Source of the DNA: Larus michahellis
Lineage: Eukaryota > Chordata > Aves > Charadriiformes > Laridae
NCBI RefSeq assembly: GCF_964199755.1
Contig: NC_133901.1
Span: 27,988,397-28,052,396, forward strand
DNA length: 64,000 bases
Direction: 5' to 3'
The translations under genes and the position numbers were made by a program. Position 1 is the first letter of the stretch; the number at the start of each line of letters is the position of its first letter. Below, one piece after another: positions 15,401 through 27,399 of the stretch. The notes under the pieces were generated by a model that saw only the letters and a list, made by a program, of their open reading frames with translations, did not search any database and was not told the DNA's origin.

Positions 15401-18400
15401 CTGTTCAGTAAACTAGCCAGCAAGCTTGGCCTACAGGTGCTGCTCCTAATTCTCACATTCCCTGCTTTTCTCATGCTTGTAAGTGTACTTACCTGTTATG
15501 ATGTCAAGTTTTGTAGGTTGGGAAGGTCTTAAAGTAGGTACACAGCTAGGAAAACAAAACTTATTTAAGGTGCCTTAGACAGAAGTGGTAACTGGACACC
15601 TATCTCTTACTTAGCAAAATGCCAGCTTTGCCAAACAACCTTTTCAAAAGAACATGTCACACAAGATATGACTACAAATTATGTGTTTTGCCTGGTAGCA
15701 GCAAGAGACTTAAATATCAGTGAACCTACTTCAATGCCATGAGAGCTGGTCCTTCAGCTAAAATAGAATTTTTCGAGTTTGACACTGCAAGTTCTGGGTT
15801 CAGTCTTTACAGACAACTCCACAGGGCTTCTACAAATTTCATAAGGTTATTTGTAACCCCTATTCCCTTCTCCTCCCAGAGAGTCATGGTACTGAGGTGG
15901 AAAGAAGAGAACTCAAATGTCCCGCTGGTGCTATTATCCTAAGTACTTGGGTCAAGTATCAATCTTGATATTTTTCTTCTTTGTATTTGCACTTACATGC
16001 TTGCTGAGCTGGAGTGCCTGCTTCTGTTGTACATACACGTGGTTCTCTCAGCTTGTGTTTGGGCTGTTGAAACATAGGATGAAAGCTTTGTGCCAGGGCA
16101 GTGTATGCCATACAGTGTTGGCTAAAGGGATTCCTTGAAACCCCTTCACATTTCAAATAGATGTATGAATAAAGGGGGCAGTTTGAACACATTGCAAATC
16201 CCTAAAGCCTTAGTGAATCCTGAATTTGGCCATCTCAACTATTTATAGAACATTCTATGCCTATTCTAAATATATTTTCCTCAAGGGGACCTCATCTCAA
16301 GCCCCTGCTCCACAGCTTAAATTGGATCAGCAATGTTGCTATGATCTGTTAGCAAAAATTCCTTCTCTAACTCCGTGGCAGAGCTGAAGATGTTGTTAGC
16401 CCAGGACTTGAAGGGGAAGTTCTGTGCGAGGCAGAGCTCAAGCATTTGGATTGCCAACCAGCCAGCCAGGAAGAGCAGTATTGATGATATTGGATCATTT
16501 CCTGTAGCCATTGCCTGATTATTTTTATTTTTTTATATATATTTTTCCTCTGCTGGTAGGCCTAGAGTTCTGGAGTCGGGGGGGAAAGTGACTTATTGGC
16601 AGTGTATGGCACCTTTCCCTTACAGGAGTCTTCAACCTTGCAAACTAAGCTTAATGGTGAGCACACAAAACATTTTCTTTTTAGAGGAAGTGTAAAGAGT
16701 GTTCTGTGGGCAGAAACCATTTCCTATTGCAAGGATGCTTGAAACTCGTGTTCTCTTTTCTTTCTCTGCTCTAGGGAAGAGACACTCTTCCGTGGGAGCT
16801 GTGACTCTGACTGTATGGGATGGTTCCTCCTGAAACGTTTTCCATGCAGAAGCCTCCCCAGTGCTAGCTGGCATTTTGTAACCCCTCTAGCAGTAGAGCA
16901 GGCTGTACAGGCCTTGTCCAGTGCAAGCTTTGCTTTGTGCTAGCGAAGGCAGGAGTGCTGTAGGAAGGTGCAGAACTAACATCGCAGGAGTGGCTTCTGC
17001 TTTCATCTGGCTTTGGAGGTTGATCATACACGTTCGCTGTTATTTTCCAGGCGGATGAGCACGGGGTATTTAGATAGCAGGGACTGAATGGTGTCAGACT
17101 CTCAAGTCTGTTACTCCCACATAAGGACAGAGGATATCTTCAGGCCAAGGAAAGCAACTCATCCTACTCTAGATTCCGTACTGGGGAATCTCTACCTTTC
17201 AGAAAAATCGTATGATTTTCAGTCAAAGCCTCTAGGTGTACCATAGGATAGAAGTCTTGGTGCAAAGGGCACACTACAGAACTTCACAGGACATTTTTCA
17301 TCCTTCAAGTTTAAAAATACATCCTTTATTGAATTCTGTAGGTTTGAACAGTTTCTTCTGTAGGACAGTTACACTCTGTCTGCCTCTCTCAGGAACATCT
17401 GCAGATCTGCATGGCAGATGCTTCAGATCACAGTCCTGAGACTGAGCGGAAAATTTTGGGTCAGTGTAGAGGTAGGATGGGCCATCAGGACCCTACATAT
17501 CCTGAATAGCTGTCCTGCCCCACAGTAAGGGTCAGTACTGATCTGGATGCTTGGAAAAAAACAACTGCTTTCTGTCCCTATGATGGGATTGACCCAGAGT
17601 CCATTCCATGGGTCTTGGACTGAGCTTACAATTGAGGTGTAAAGCACCAAGGCTGCTTGCACTGGTTCCAGGACAGGATTTGGAAGCAATGTGTCAATAC
17701 TGTCTCTGGAAGTCGTGTCAATTTAGGTACCCATTAGAAATCCCCTTCTTCTAGGTGCAACGAAGGAGTTGACTGCCGCTTACTTGGCCTCAGGGGTAGA
17801 GAAGCCTGCACAAGGCTTTGCTACTCCGTAGATCAGGGTAACGTAGCCCACTGTGTATCTAAGCCTCAGAAAATGTCTTTGAGGTTGACAGAAGCTTGTC
17901 TTGATTATTACCTTTAAGGATGAATGGCACAGCATGGGGCAAGATTGCAGAATGGGATTAGCTCAGGATTTAGCAGGAATAGTTTCTTAGCACTCCTCCA
18001 AAGCTATTTCCTGCTCTTGCAGCCTCTGGAGCTGTATGAAATGGAAAGGGTTATGTCCTTGCCCACCTGGCAGGATAATTATCCCAGCTCAGTGCAGCAA
18101 AATGGACTGGGTCCAGTGCTCTGGGAAGCAATAAAACAGGTAAAGTGTATTTAACAAGGAATTTCTCATGGGGGATTTAACAGTTACCCTGAATATTGCC
18201 CCGAGATGCATTTCCTTTCACACACAGGCCTCTTCCTATTGTCTCCTTGGCTCTTCCAAGGAATCAGTGTAAGCATAGCTGCAGATTTTGCTCCGGTTAC
18301 GGCTTACTTGTGTGCATGCAGGTAGCGTTTCATTGCCCCTGTCCTAGCATGCAGGAGAGGACAGGTGAGTCTCCCCAAAAGCACTGCAGTGCCACTCAGG

Positions 18401-18680
18401 CTAGTGCAGCACTCAGCCCTTTGGGGTGCTGCTGCTGCTTCACTCTGCTAGGGAGACCTGCTCCGCTCAGGCAATATCTGTGATCCCATGGGGATGCATT
18501 AACTCAGGAAAGGCTCTGCAGTACCTGGGCCTATGCCAGAAGGGGTGCTCCGACTCTGGTGCTAATCATTTGTGTTAGCATTTCAATAAAGAGACACTTC
18601 TAATGTATCTGTTCCTGGTCTGACAGTGTGATCGGCAGCTCTCTGGCTCACTTTGTCGTGCCTCTAGCTACTTATTCACG

Positions 18681-18832
18681 CTGATGCGTCTCTAAGACTG
18701 GCTTCCTCGTAGTGGAAGGTCTCCGGTTGACCACTCTTGATATAAATGAACTGATGCTGATGCGTCTCTAAGACTGGCTTCCTCGTAATGGAAGGTCTCC
18801 AGTTGACCACTCTTGATATAAATGAACTATAG
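18681..18832. repeat. 76-bp tandem duplication, two copies
   Basis: Copy 1 is 18681-18756 and copy 2 is 18757-18832. Both begin CTGATGCGTCTCTAAGAC and run through GATATAAATGAACT. They differ at only a few positions (for example GTAGTGG versus GTAATGG and CTCCGG versus CTCCAG), and the last few bases of copy 2 drift. The high identity suggests a recent duplication or slippage event inside the MB21D2 intron. It opens a chance minus-strand frame but has no sign of coding function. Confidence 0.92.
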
Positions 18833-19930
18833 TGGTGCCTGTAAGAAATAGTGATATGTCCCTTTTGCGTAAAAGATTCAGCCTCTCCATTCAGAGTCAC
18901 TGGCCTTAGTTCCTTCGTGGCCTGGGTGTCTTGTCTGAACTGGGTCTGGGAAGGAATCAAGAGCATTTAACCACAAAATGAGCACCAGGAATGAAACAGC
19001 CTGGATAGCAGAAGCAGACTACAGAGTACTCAAAGCACAGAACTGAATTTTAAGCCTAATTTGAACATTGAATGAGGTGCTAATGTCTCAGCTACTGTAT
19101 CTTCTCAATCTGCTGTTCATGTGCTGTGAGCAGAGTATAGTGGTATATATAGAATACACAGTGAAAAACTGGCTTTGTGCAACTGGTGCGGGCAGTGCAG
19201 GGTGAAAGGAAGAGTCTGGTTTTGGTGATGAAAATAGAAATCTGTCTTCATGTCTGTGCTCTGGGGAGCTGATCGGATATTTTGTGGCATGATATCATCA
19301 TTATAGCTTGAAGAACGAATTTCAGAGCTGGCTTCTGTAATTGCTCCACTCCTCTATAAGAGGAGGACGTGTTGCCTCTGTTCATGTTGCCTTGTTCATC
19401 AGTAAATGTAAAGCAAATTGTAAAATCAGATCTACTTGAAGTAACATTTGTAGGTATTCATTCACTTGTGCACAAACCAACTCCCTGATGCCGGTCAAGC
19501 TTTTTTCTTATACTAGAGAGAAAATGAGAATAGTGAGTCAATTAATATTCGCCTTTCTTTCTGAAGTGTCAGGGAAGCATTTGGATACCATGGAAATGAG
19601 CAACAATATTGGGAAAAAATGGTTTAGAAGGTGTTTAAGAAGTTAAATTTAGTCCTGGAGGTAGCTTTGCTGTGTTTTACAGAGGCTTCTGCTTTTTTCC
19701 ATTGCTCCCAGTATGTTATTTAGGGTGGACTTCACCCATTCCCAGGAGTGTAGGAGAGTCCCACCTTGAGTCAGGTGGGACTAAAGGTTGGCTGGGTGCT
19801 GGGCCTGATGTACATTTCTGTTACACGAACAGTGATGGAAACCTCTGGTTGCTTTTTTTCCGGCTGGGCATGGAATGGGTTTTAATCCTGGTTAAATCCT
19901 GCACCCCAGATCTGTTTGCCTTCTCTTGAA

Positions 19931-19958
19931 AGGACTTCTCTTTCTCTCTTTTGCAGGC
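19931..19958 (+). promoter_or_regulatory. MB21D2: Splice acceptor of MB21D2 terminal coding exon
   Basis: A pyrimidine-rich tract, almost unbroken from 19935 to 19952, runs into TTGCAG ending at 19956. The exon then starts GC-ATG-GTT. The two bases GC complete a glycine codon whose first base must come from exon 1, matching the Met-Leu-Gly-Met junction I recall for vertebrate MB21D2. Residues encoded upstream of 19957 in the same frame are translated pyrimidine tract and are not part of the protein. Confidence 0.93.
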
Positions 19959-21221
19959 ATGGTTCAGAAACTTGACCAGAAGCTGCCTGTGGCCAACGAG
20001 TACCTGCTGCTTTCAGGCGGTGTGCGGGAAGGTGTGGTGGACATTGATCTTGATGAGCTGAATGTTTATGCACGAGGCACAGACTATGACATGGACTTCA
20101 CCCTGCTTGTGCCCGCACTGAAGCTGCATGACCGTAACCAACCAGTCACTCTGGACATGCGCCACTCAGCTTTGTGCCACTCCTGGCTGAGCCTGCGTCT
20201 GTTTGATGAAGGAACTATCAGCAAATGGAAGGACTGCTGCACGATCGTGGACCATATCAACGGAGCTACCAATTATTTCTTCTCTCCAACAAAAGTTGCA
20301 GACTGGTTCTATGACTCCATTAGCATTGTCCTCTCCGAGATCCAGAAAAAGCCTCAGCGAGGGATGCCAAAGGTGGAGAAGGTAGAAAAGAATGGGACTA
20401 TCATATCTATCATTTTGGGAGTGGGCAGCAGCCGCATGCTGTATGACATCGTCCCTGTGGTGTCCTTCAAAGGTTGGCCAGCTGTGGCCCAGAGCTGGCT
20501 GATGGAGAACCACTTCTGGGATGGGAAGATCACAGAGGAGGAAGTCATAAGTGGGTTTTACTTAGTGCCTGCATGTTCCTACAAGGGGAAGAAGGACAAT
20601 GAGTGGAGGCTGTCATTTGCCAGAAGTGAAGTGCAGCTGAAAAAGTGTATCTCCAGCAGCCTCATGCAAGCCTATCAGGCCTGCAAAGCCATCATCATCA
20701 AATTGCTGTCGCGCCCCAAAGCCATTAGTCCATATCACTTGCGAAGCATGATGCTGTGGGCTTGTGACAGGCTACCAGCCAGCTACTTGGCCCAGGAGGA
20801 TTATGCAGCCCATTTCCTCCTGGGTCTCATTGATGATCTCCAGCACTGCTTGGTCAACAAGATGTGCCCTAACTATTTCATCCCCCAGTGCAACATGCTG
20901 GAGCATCTCTCGGAAGAAACGGTCATGCTGCATGCGCGGAAGCTGTCCTCAGTCCGCTCAGACCCTGCCGAACACCTTCGAACTGCCATCGAACATGTCA
21001 AAGCAGCCAACCGGCTAACACTAGAGCTCCAACGGCGGGGCAGCACCACCAGCATCCCCTCCCCGCAGTCAGATGGAGGGGACACCAACCAGCCTGATGA
21101 CCGATTAGCCAAAAAGTTGCAACAGCTAGTGACTGAGAACCCTGGGAAGTCCATCTCCGTCTTCATTAACCCAGATGATGTCACAAGGCCCCACTTCAGA
21201 ATTGATGATAAATTTTTCTGA
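19957..21221 (+). CDS. MB21D2: MB21D2, terminal coding exon (Mab-21 domain-containing protein 2), partial
   Basis: This exon encodes 420 complete residues from M (ATG 19959) to the TGA at 21219-21221, after a split glycine. The human protein, as I recall it, has 491 residues, so about 71 are missing and should lie in exon 1 upstream. The family has a cGAS-like nucleotidyltransferase fold with an N-terminal catalytic-type lobe and a C-terminal Mab-21 lobe. Near the start is an SGG turn in the place of the GS motif, then D-M-D (in DYDMDFTLLV), and further on YDIVPVV, whose Asp sits where the third metal-binding acid of cGAS would be. Enzymatic activity of MB21D2 is not established to my knowledge. 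The Gln in LMQAYQACKA (codon 20676-20678) is human Gln311, a recurrent cancer mutation site from memory, and it is intact here. The C-terminal part has a Ser/Pro/Gly-rich linker before a final FRIDDKFF. The frame is unbroken and I regard the gene as functional. Confidence 0.97.
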
Positions 21222-21375
21222 GCTTTCATCAATGTTTCCTGGGATTTTTTTTCTTTTGTTTCATTTTTAAAAACTCTTGCAGTGTGCAGGGTTTTTTTTC
21301 TTTGGTTTTCCTTGATGACTTAGTCTGTTGTTTTTTACATATCCAGCGTAGATTGGATCTGTTGAGAGCAATCTG

Positions 21376-21381
21376 AATAAA
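21376..21381 (+). terminator. MB21D2: Candidate proximal poly(A) signal AATAAA
   Basis: Canonical AATAAA 155 bases after the stop codon, followed at about 70 bases by a T17 run. It would give a very short 3' UTR. Whether it is used cannot be told from sequence. Confidence 0.5.
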
Positions 21382-21452
21382 TTATAATTCCTGGTTCTGC
21401 AGGACGGTGCAGATTTTGAAACAGTGTATTACTATTTCATATGCTGCTTTGA

Positions 21453-21469
21453 TTTTTTTTTTTTTTTTT
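21453..21469. repeat. T17 tract in MB21D2 3' UTR
   Basis: Seventeen T in a row on the sense strand, inside or just beyond the 3' UTR depending on which poly(A) signal is used. It could act as a U-rich downstream element for the AATAAA at 21376, although it is farther away than usual. Confidence 0.85.
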
Positions 21470-21984
21470 GCTCACCCAGCCCCATTGTCTGTGAGTAGTT
21501 TCTAAAGGAGAACATGCACTGTAAACACACATGCCACAGTCTAACATAGGGTTTGGTTTTTTTTTTTCAAGCTTCCATAATTTATGTACATTGTTGGGCC
21601 TGGGGAAGGCAGAACTCACCTTCCGTTGCTTCGGAAATTCACTTCTTTTTCCATGAGCTTCCATCACCCTAAAGAAATGAGAAGATACTTTGGGTTGGAA
21701 AACGCTACTGGTAATTTGACAAGGCCAAATCTACTGGGCTGAAGCCCAGTTCATCTGTTCTTCACACTTCTCACACTAGGGGAAAAAGTTGACTTCAAAG
21801 ATGATGATGATGCAGCTTTTGGGGGAAAGAGTTGTTTCTGTTTTGATCTACTTTTTGAATGTAATTGTTCATAATTGGACCTTGTACAGTCCAGAGGGTT
21901 GTTTCTGCTGCTTTTCCATGCGGAATAAGGTTATGGAATGTTAGTTTTAGTGTGTGTAATTATTCAAAGCCTTATTTAAATTCT

Positions 21985-21990
21985 ATTAAA
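21985..21990 (+). terminator. MB21D2: Candidate distal poly(A) signal ATTAAA
   Basis: ATTAAA, the common variant hexamer, about 765 bases after the stop in AT-rich sequence. A GT-rich stretch (CTGTTTGTGTTTC) follows about 60 bases later. It would give a 3' UTR of about 0.8 kb. Confidence 0.45.
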
Positions 21991-24372
21991 GAACATACCA
22001 TTATAAATGTTAATTGCACTAATGAAATCTCTGCCATTACCTCAGTCCCACTGTTTGTGTTTCTTTCATGAATTAGCATCTGTTATTAGGTCTCAGTATT
22101 GCAGATTGCTTGAGGCCCCTCGGGTCTCATGGTTTCAGGTGATTTCTTGATTGTCTTTTGTAAAAGGCTCTTCCTTGTTAGCCCTGCTATGTGTGAGAAG
22201 TCAGATTTTTGCATTGGCATATTTCTTTGGATGCGTATTGTGTGTTGCAGTGCATATTGCATTAATATGTATTGCATGTTGTTGAAACAGGTTTACCATT
22301 AGATAAGGATGTAATGCTAAAGCAGTGGTATGTGCAAAGTGAATCAGCCAGACCTCGAGCAACGGAGCTACCTTGCTTCTGTAATGCATGTATTAGGCCT
22401 GATCCTTTATGGCAGTTACCATTCCCTTGACTCCTATGGACTTTCTGACTTACCCTGGGACATGTGAGATCTTACTTTGGTCTCATGTTTGCAGAAGTTG
22501 TGTTTGTATGTAAACTTGTGGTGCAACAGTAGCCTTGAAAAACACATACGCTTTCCTTTTGTGTGTAGGGTAAGTTGTATGGTAACAAGGGTTAGTCTGA
22601 GCCAAAAATAATTCCAAGAGTTCAAGGATAGAGTGACTTTTTGCGGCTGGCTGGCCAGTGACTGATATTTAGGCCTTAAATCAGCAATTTGGGCTTACCG
22701 ATTATCCCAGAGAAGCTGTTCTGATCCAAACTTGATGCATGTTTTAAAATGTGGTTATTAGAGCAGGTCGAAGTATTTTTTAAATATTTGACAGACAAAT
22801 GAGGTGCATATCTAGTAAATTCTAACAGATAAAAATTGTGTATGAAAAATGTGTCACTTTTTTAGCCCAGCCTTTCTGGTAAAGAAACCAGGCTGGTGGA
22901 GCAACAGACCAGCAGCTTTGGAAACTGCTTTATTAGATGGCAGGGAGGTTTCAATAGCTGATCTAGAGCCCAAGTCATGTCTTAAAACAAAACTTTGGCT
23001 CCTCCGTTTCTTGGGCATATTTGAAAACTTCATCTCATTGCTGTAGCCAAGATGTTCACATTTACCTGAATTTACTGGTACACACTTACATGAGCCTAAA
23101 GAAGCTCTCAGAAGTTGCTGGCTAGATGGAGTGGATGAGGATCTAACTTTAAAGCACAATTGGCTAGTGATCATGAGCCCTGGTGCAGCTGCGGTTATGG
23201 TCCGGGAAAGGACATGTATTGACTTCAGCGGAAGCAGAACTGGGTCCTACCAGTATGGCTATTGCCAAAGATGAGTCTCCATTTAAATCTGTGTAACCTG
23301 CTGGAGGAGGCAGGAGAACCGACTGGGAATCCTCTCCAGAAGTGCTTGGATAATACAGATTCATTGAAATGGTCTTTTCCCCAGTCTCCGGGACTTCTGT
23401 CTGTTGGAAGAAGAGTCTGGGCTCCAGGATGAAGTTTCCCATCACCACGTGAGAGAGATCTGCTCAGCACAAAGCAGCAGTAGCCTGGCAGGCAGAGTAC
23501 TTTCCCAAGACTCCCAGTGTCTGTGCCAGTGCTCCCAAGTTAAGCAGAAACACAGCCTTCCTCATGCCAGTTCAGCGTCCCGATGACCAGCAGTTTGGCT
23601 AGCCCACATCAAGCTCTGGTGTGTGCTCCTTTTTTGGTTTTAATTAAAAAACATTTTGAAAAGTATGCATCTTGTTTTTCCTGCATTATGAGGAAAATGT
23701 GTGTGTGTTGGGTTCTTTTTTGTGGGGGTGAGGAGGCTTGGCCTTTTACTGGACTGGAAAGCAATTTCCCAGGTAGGCCTGAGAGATGTTATATCCTCTG
23801 ACTGGACCATCTGTTTTGCAGGGAGGCAGAATCCTAACCTCCAGGTGTTTTGCAACATCAGTCTAGTATTTACTCCTTTCAGCATACTGTAGCTCAATTT
23901 AACAAAGGAGGTTGCCAGCCTGGAGAGGTGACGTGTGCTTTCTGCATCAGAGAACACCAGAGGCTCTGTTTTCTCTCTCCTGTTGTCCCCTCTTGCCTTT
24001 GAGTATATGCTGGGACAGACTTGCAAAATGCATAGGTCTCTACGTGGGATTTCAAAGTCGTGAGTTTAGATACAAACGACCTATTATTCTTCACCACCTG
24101 CCCCAAGTTTCGAGAGGACTATAGTGCTTTTCCATCTGGGAATTTCTTGGGAAGTCCTTCATACAAGCATTTTAGAGCACCCAACTCCATGAGGCTAAAG
24201 ACTTGGCCAATCTGACAAACACTGAAGTAAGAGGGGATTTGCTTTAAACTAACCGTGTTCCCTACTGACTAGGAAAGAGGAGACAAGTCAGTGCTGTGAG
24301 CCCATGGCTCAATAATGGGAGCTTCGGTTCTGCACGCACAGCTATGGGGACAGTGTGAATAAAGAAAACAGA

Positions 24373-24396
24373 TTTTTTTTTTTTTTTTTTTTTTTT
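24373..24396. repeat. T24 tract
   Basis: Twenty-four consecutive T on the + strand in intergenic DNA, the longest homopolymer in the window. No flanking retroposon body is visible. Confidence 0.9.
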
Positions 24397-26144
24397 GCTT
24401 TTGCCCATTAGCTATCTCTCTTTTAGCAGATAATATTGCAAAAGGACCAGGACAATTAGTGGGGGGCTAGCGGCATGTGAAAGAATGTAGGAGGTCCCAT
24501 GTATTTGGCTGCACAGTACCACCCTCCTACGCTGCTAAAAGGAGAGGGAGTCACAACCAAGAAGGTCTGGCCTTGAGGCAGCAGGAAGGTGAGGAGAAAG
24601 AAGAAGTGCCCTTCAGAGGCTCCGCTTCCTTTTCTCAGTGTGAGCCTCCTTGGGGGTCCTGACTGTGGTCCTAATCTTGGGACAAGCTTTTCCCTTTGCT
24701 CTTTCTGTAGGGCTTCTGGCCAGTAGCACAATAAGAGAAGTAGCTCATTTCACTGGTTCCAGTTGTTGTCACTTCTTTTGAGAGGCCCTGAAGAACCTGT
24801 CACTTCTTCAGGGGGACACCTGAGCTGCTGCAGAACTGACAGAAACACCAGCCAGTGGGGGGTGGTACTCTCTGTGCTGTGTTGGGGGGAATACTCAAAT
24901 TGGAGCAGAAGGGAACAACAAACAGCCCAAGAGCTTTGTGAAAGCCTGCAGTGTGCTCCTTCAATCACTTCTGGCTGACTGTGATAAATCGGTTTCTCCA
25001 CGTTTTCCAGTACTCTAGCCTGGAGAAAGCATGGTGTAACCAGAAAACTACAACTGAGTGTGAGAGTCACTCTTTGCATGAGATTCAGCAAAATACTGGC
25101 AGGAGTTTAACCATCCACTGCCCAAAATAGAAGCCAGTCTTCAAAAGCTGTATTTTAACAGTCTGTCTTTTCTATTGTCCTTCTGTCACACTGAGAAATA
25201 GCTCTAATTTTGATCTAAATTCTTGGACTTTCCCTCATTGCCTTGTTCCAGTGTAGAGCAACCTTGCTTTGGCAGCTATGGTGGTTCTGGGCTCAACAGA
25301 GGCATCCAAGCTCTGCGTCCTTCTACTTCTTGGCCTCCTATGGAGGCTGATAGTACGCCGTGAGACAGGCTTGTGTCTGCTACAAATTGACAGATCAGTG
25401 CCTGAAACAGGCACTGGAAGGCAGCAGTCACTCTTGATATGAGATATTTCCTCAGCTTTTGTTGGCCAGTGTCGCGGGCCAAATGAAATTATCCCCAAAC
25501 TCTCTCTGTGGGCATCGTGCTCCGAAACAAGCACAGGGTGGCTGGCTTCACGCAAGATGCTGTACTGGTGCTATTTGCCAAGCTGCCAAGCATGCACCAG
25601 TAGCCAGCAGCCTCCAATCAGTTGGTTAAATTTTCTGTTAAATCTGCGGATACAGGGAAAAATGACTACCTAAAAGCCTCAGAAAGCCAGAGATTCCTGA
25701 AGGTCACATTGCTCTTGTCTCTAGAGGCTGTGACTGGTGCTTAGACCTGGCTCCACTCAGCTGCAGCCTCTGAAAATGTTTCTGTAAAGAAGGTTTATTT
25801 AGGTGTCTCGTCAATCTGCTTGATGTAGGGTGATGAATGAATATGCACATGGCAGATGGGTAATCGGACCAAAAGGGTTCAGGAGGTGGTGGCTGCGGCT
25901 GGAGGGTCACAGGATGGGGCCCAAATCCTGTTAAAGTCCATTGGCACTTGAAAATGTGCTTGAAACAAAAGTTTGTGTGCTCTGCTGGATCAAGCTGATT
26001 GTGATCGGACTGAAAATAAGCAGACGTCTGTCATATTTTATTAACCCATACATAATACAAGCATCCATGCATAATGCAAGTGAATGTGGCAGAGGGAAAG
26101 GGGAAGATAGACTTTGCTAATGATTATTTCTTTCTCTCTCTGTC

Positions 26145-26163
26145 TTTTTTTTTTTTTTTTTTT
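26145..26163. repeat. T19 tract
   Basis: Nineteen consecutive T preceded by a short TCTCTCTC pyrimidine stretch and followed by AAAGG. It sits just left of the candidate regulatory element near 26.3 kb. Confidence 0.88.
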
Positions 26164-26249
26164 AAAGGTGTGCATAGTTGGTGCCTAAAATTGCTTCAAA
26201 ACATCCGTCTGTCCCTGTTCGCAGGTTCAGTGCTGGATACGTTTTGCCG

Positions 26250-26760
26250 CTCTGTTTCACATTAAAGCGAGCGCGTTGGAAAGGTCGCTGGGCAGCTGAG
26301 GGCAATGATGTTCCGAGTCTCCTGGCATTGCTCAGTGATTAGAAATATTCAGCATGCAAATAGCTCATTCAACTTCAGCAAGTACATCATCTCCCTCCCG
26401 CCAGCCTTGCTTGGGGTGAGCTAATGGACTTTTAACATTATACAGCTTAGAGAGTGGCTGTCTCTAATAGCTCCTGATTAAGCTCTCCAGAAAGGCAAGT
26501 AACCATCATGGGGCAAAGGCTAAACAAGGGGAGGGGGGGCAAAAAAGCACAGATATTAAAAAGTTGCTGGCCAAGGGACTCTTGCTGACATGTTTTGTAT
26601 TTAGGGAAATTCAGCATTATATTTAGCACATTTTGGCTTTTGAGAGCTGTCTATCAAACTGAGCCCAATTTACTTCCTCTGAATGCTTTTAGAATAGTGA
26701 TAAAATAGCCCTCCATCCCTTCTCCTCCCCCTTTGCCCATTTATAATTATTATTTTAGGG
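26250..26760. promoter_or_regulatory. Candidate conserved non-coding element with POU octamer
   Basis: This segment has no repeats or open frames and shows motif-dense, low-CpG sequence typical of vertebrate developmental enhancers. It includes a perfect octamer ATGCAAAT at 26354-26361, GTGATTAG just before it, CTCCTGATTAAG near 26470 and TTATAATTATTATTTTAG near 26740. Conservation cannot be measured here, so this is a judgement from appearance only. Confidence 0.35.
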
Positions 26761-27399
26761 CTGCTCTGAGAAACTATTGTGTTTTCCTATTATCTTTGTC
26801 CCTGGCTCAGCACTGTGCTTCCAAGCTGAATGTAGGCTTTTGGGGGTTATTTTTATCTTACTGACCTTCTGTGGTAGAGGAACACGCTCTCATTCAGGCT
26901 CCAGACAGCCTGATTTGCTGAGCAGAGAGATGTGGGTACATTTAGGGAGCATCAGGATCCCTTTAAACGGACTTGGCCCCGTTTCTCCCTCTCAGTTTTT
27001 GTGTGTTAGGAATACCAGCATGGAAGATATGACTGAGGTCTTGCTAGGGACAGAGAAGACATGATACATGATTCTGAAGTCAAGCAAGCTCTAGTGCACA
27101 GTGGACATTGAGCCCAAAGAGACACTTTTCTCCCTGATTGTCTCAGCCCCTCTGACTCCTTTGTTATAACTTTCTTTTTAGGAGGTGGAGAGAGATGAGC
27201 TGCTTTTGTCCACTTCAGGGGATACAAATCATAGCTTTGGCTTAGGATGTTAAAGACTTCAGTCATTAATGGCTCTGTCTCCAGGGCTCCCTATTGCTTT
27301 ATGCCCTATCATGACATTGGTGGGACAGGTTGAGGGTTTTATGATCTGTTCAACCAATTCGCAGCAGAACTGTGTGAAGAAAGGAATGGCCTTTTTCCA

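Larger units (their letters stand above)
1..19956 (+). other. MB21D2: MB21D2 intron 1 (3' part), non-coding
   Basis: This stretch lies directly upstream of the MB21D2 terminal coding exon and ends in a clear acceptor, so it is inferred to be the 3' portion of that gene's large intron. I found no frame resembling MB21D2 exon 1 (about 70 residues in the human protein), so exon 1 should be upstream of the window. Open frames here are short, unsupported and not recognisable. Visible contents are a 20-T plus 8-T tract (11652-11680), a 23-T tract (12380-12402) and a 76-bp tandem duplication near 18.7 kb. No CR1 copy, RNA gene or other mobile element was recognised by eye. Base composition is near even with no CpG island. 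Confidence 0.75.
21222..22000 (+). other. MB21D2: MB21D2 3' UTR (extent approximate)
   Basis: The sequence after the stop is T-rich, with many T runs (for example 21453-21469), a short GATGATGATGAT stretch near 21801 and two candidate poly(A) signals. No open frame of interest occurs. The right boundary is set just past the second candidate signal and is uncertain, because a longer or shorter UTR cannot be excluded without transcript data. Confidence 0.6.

Noticed and set aside
18581..18591. AATAAA hexamer near 18.58 kb considered as an alternative gene end
   Set aside because: Isolated hexamer in an intron with no coding sequence before it.
20084..21232. Several open frames on both strands overlapping the MB21D2 exon
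   Set aside because: They are shadows of the conserved coding frame.
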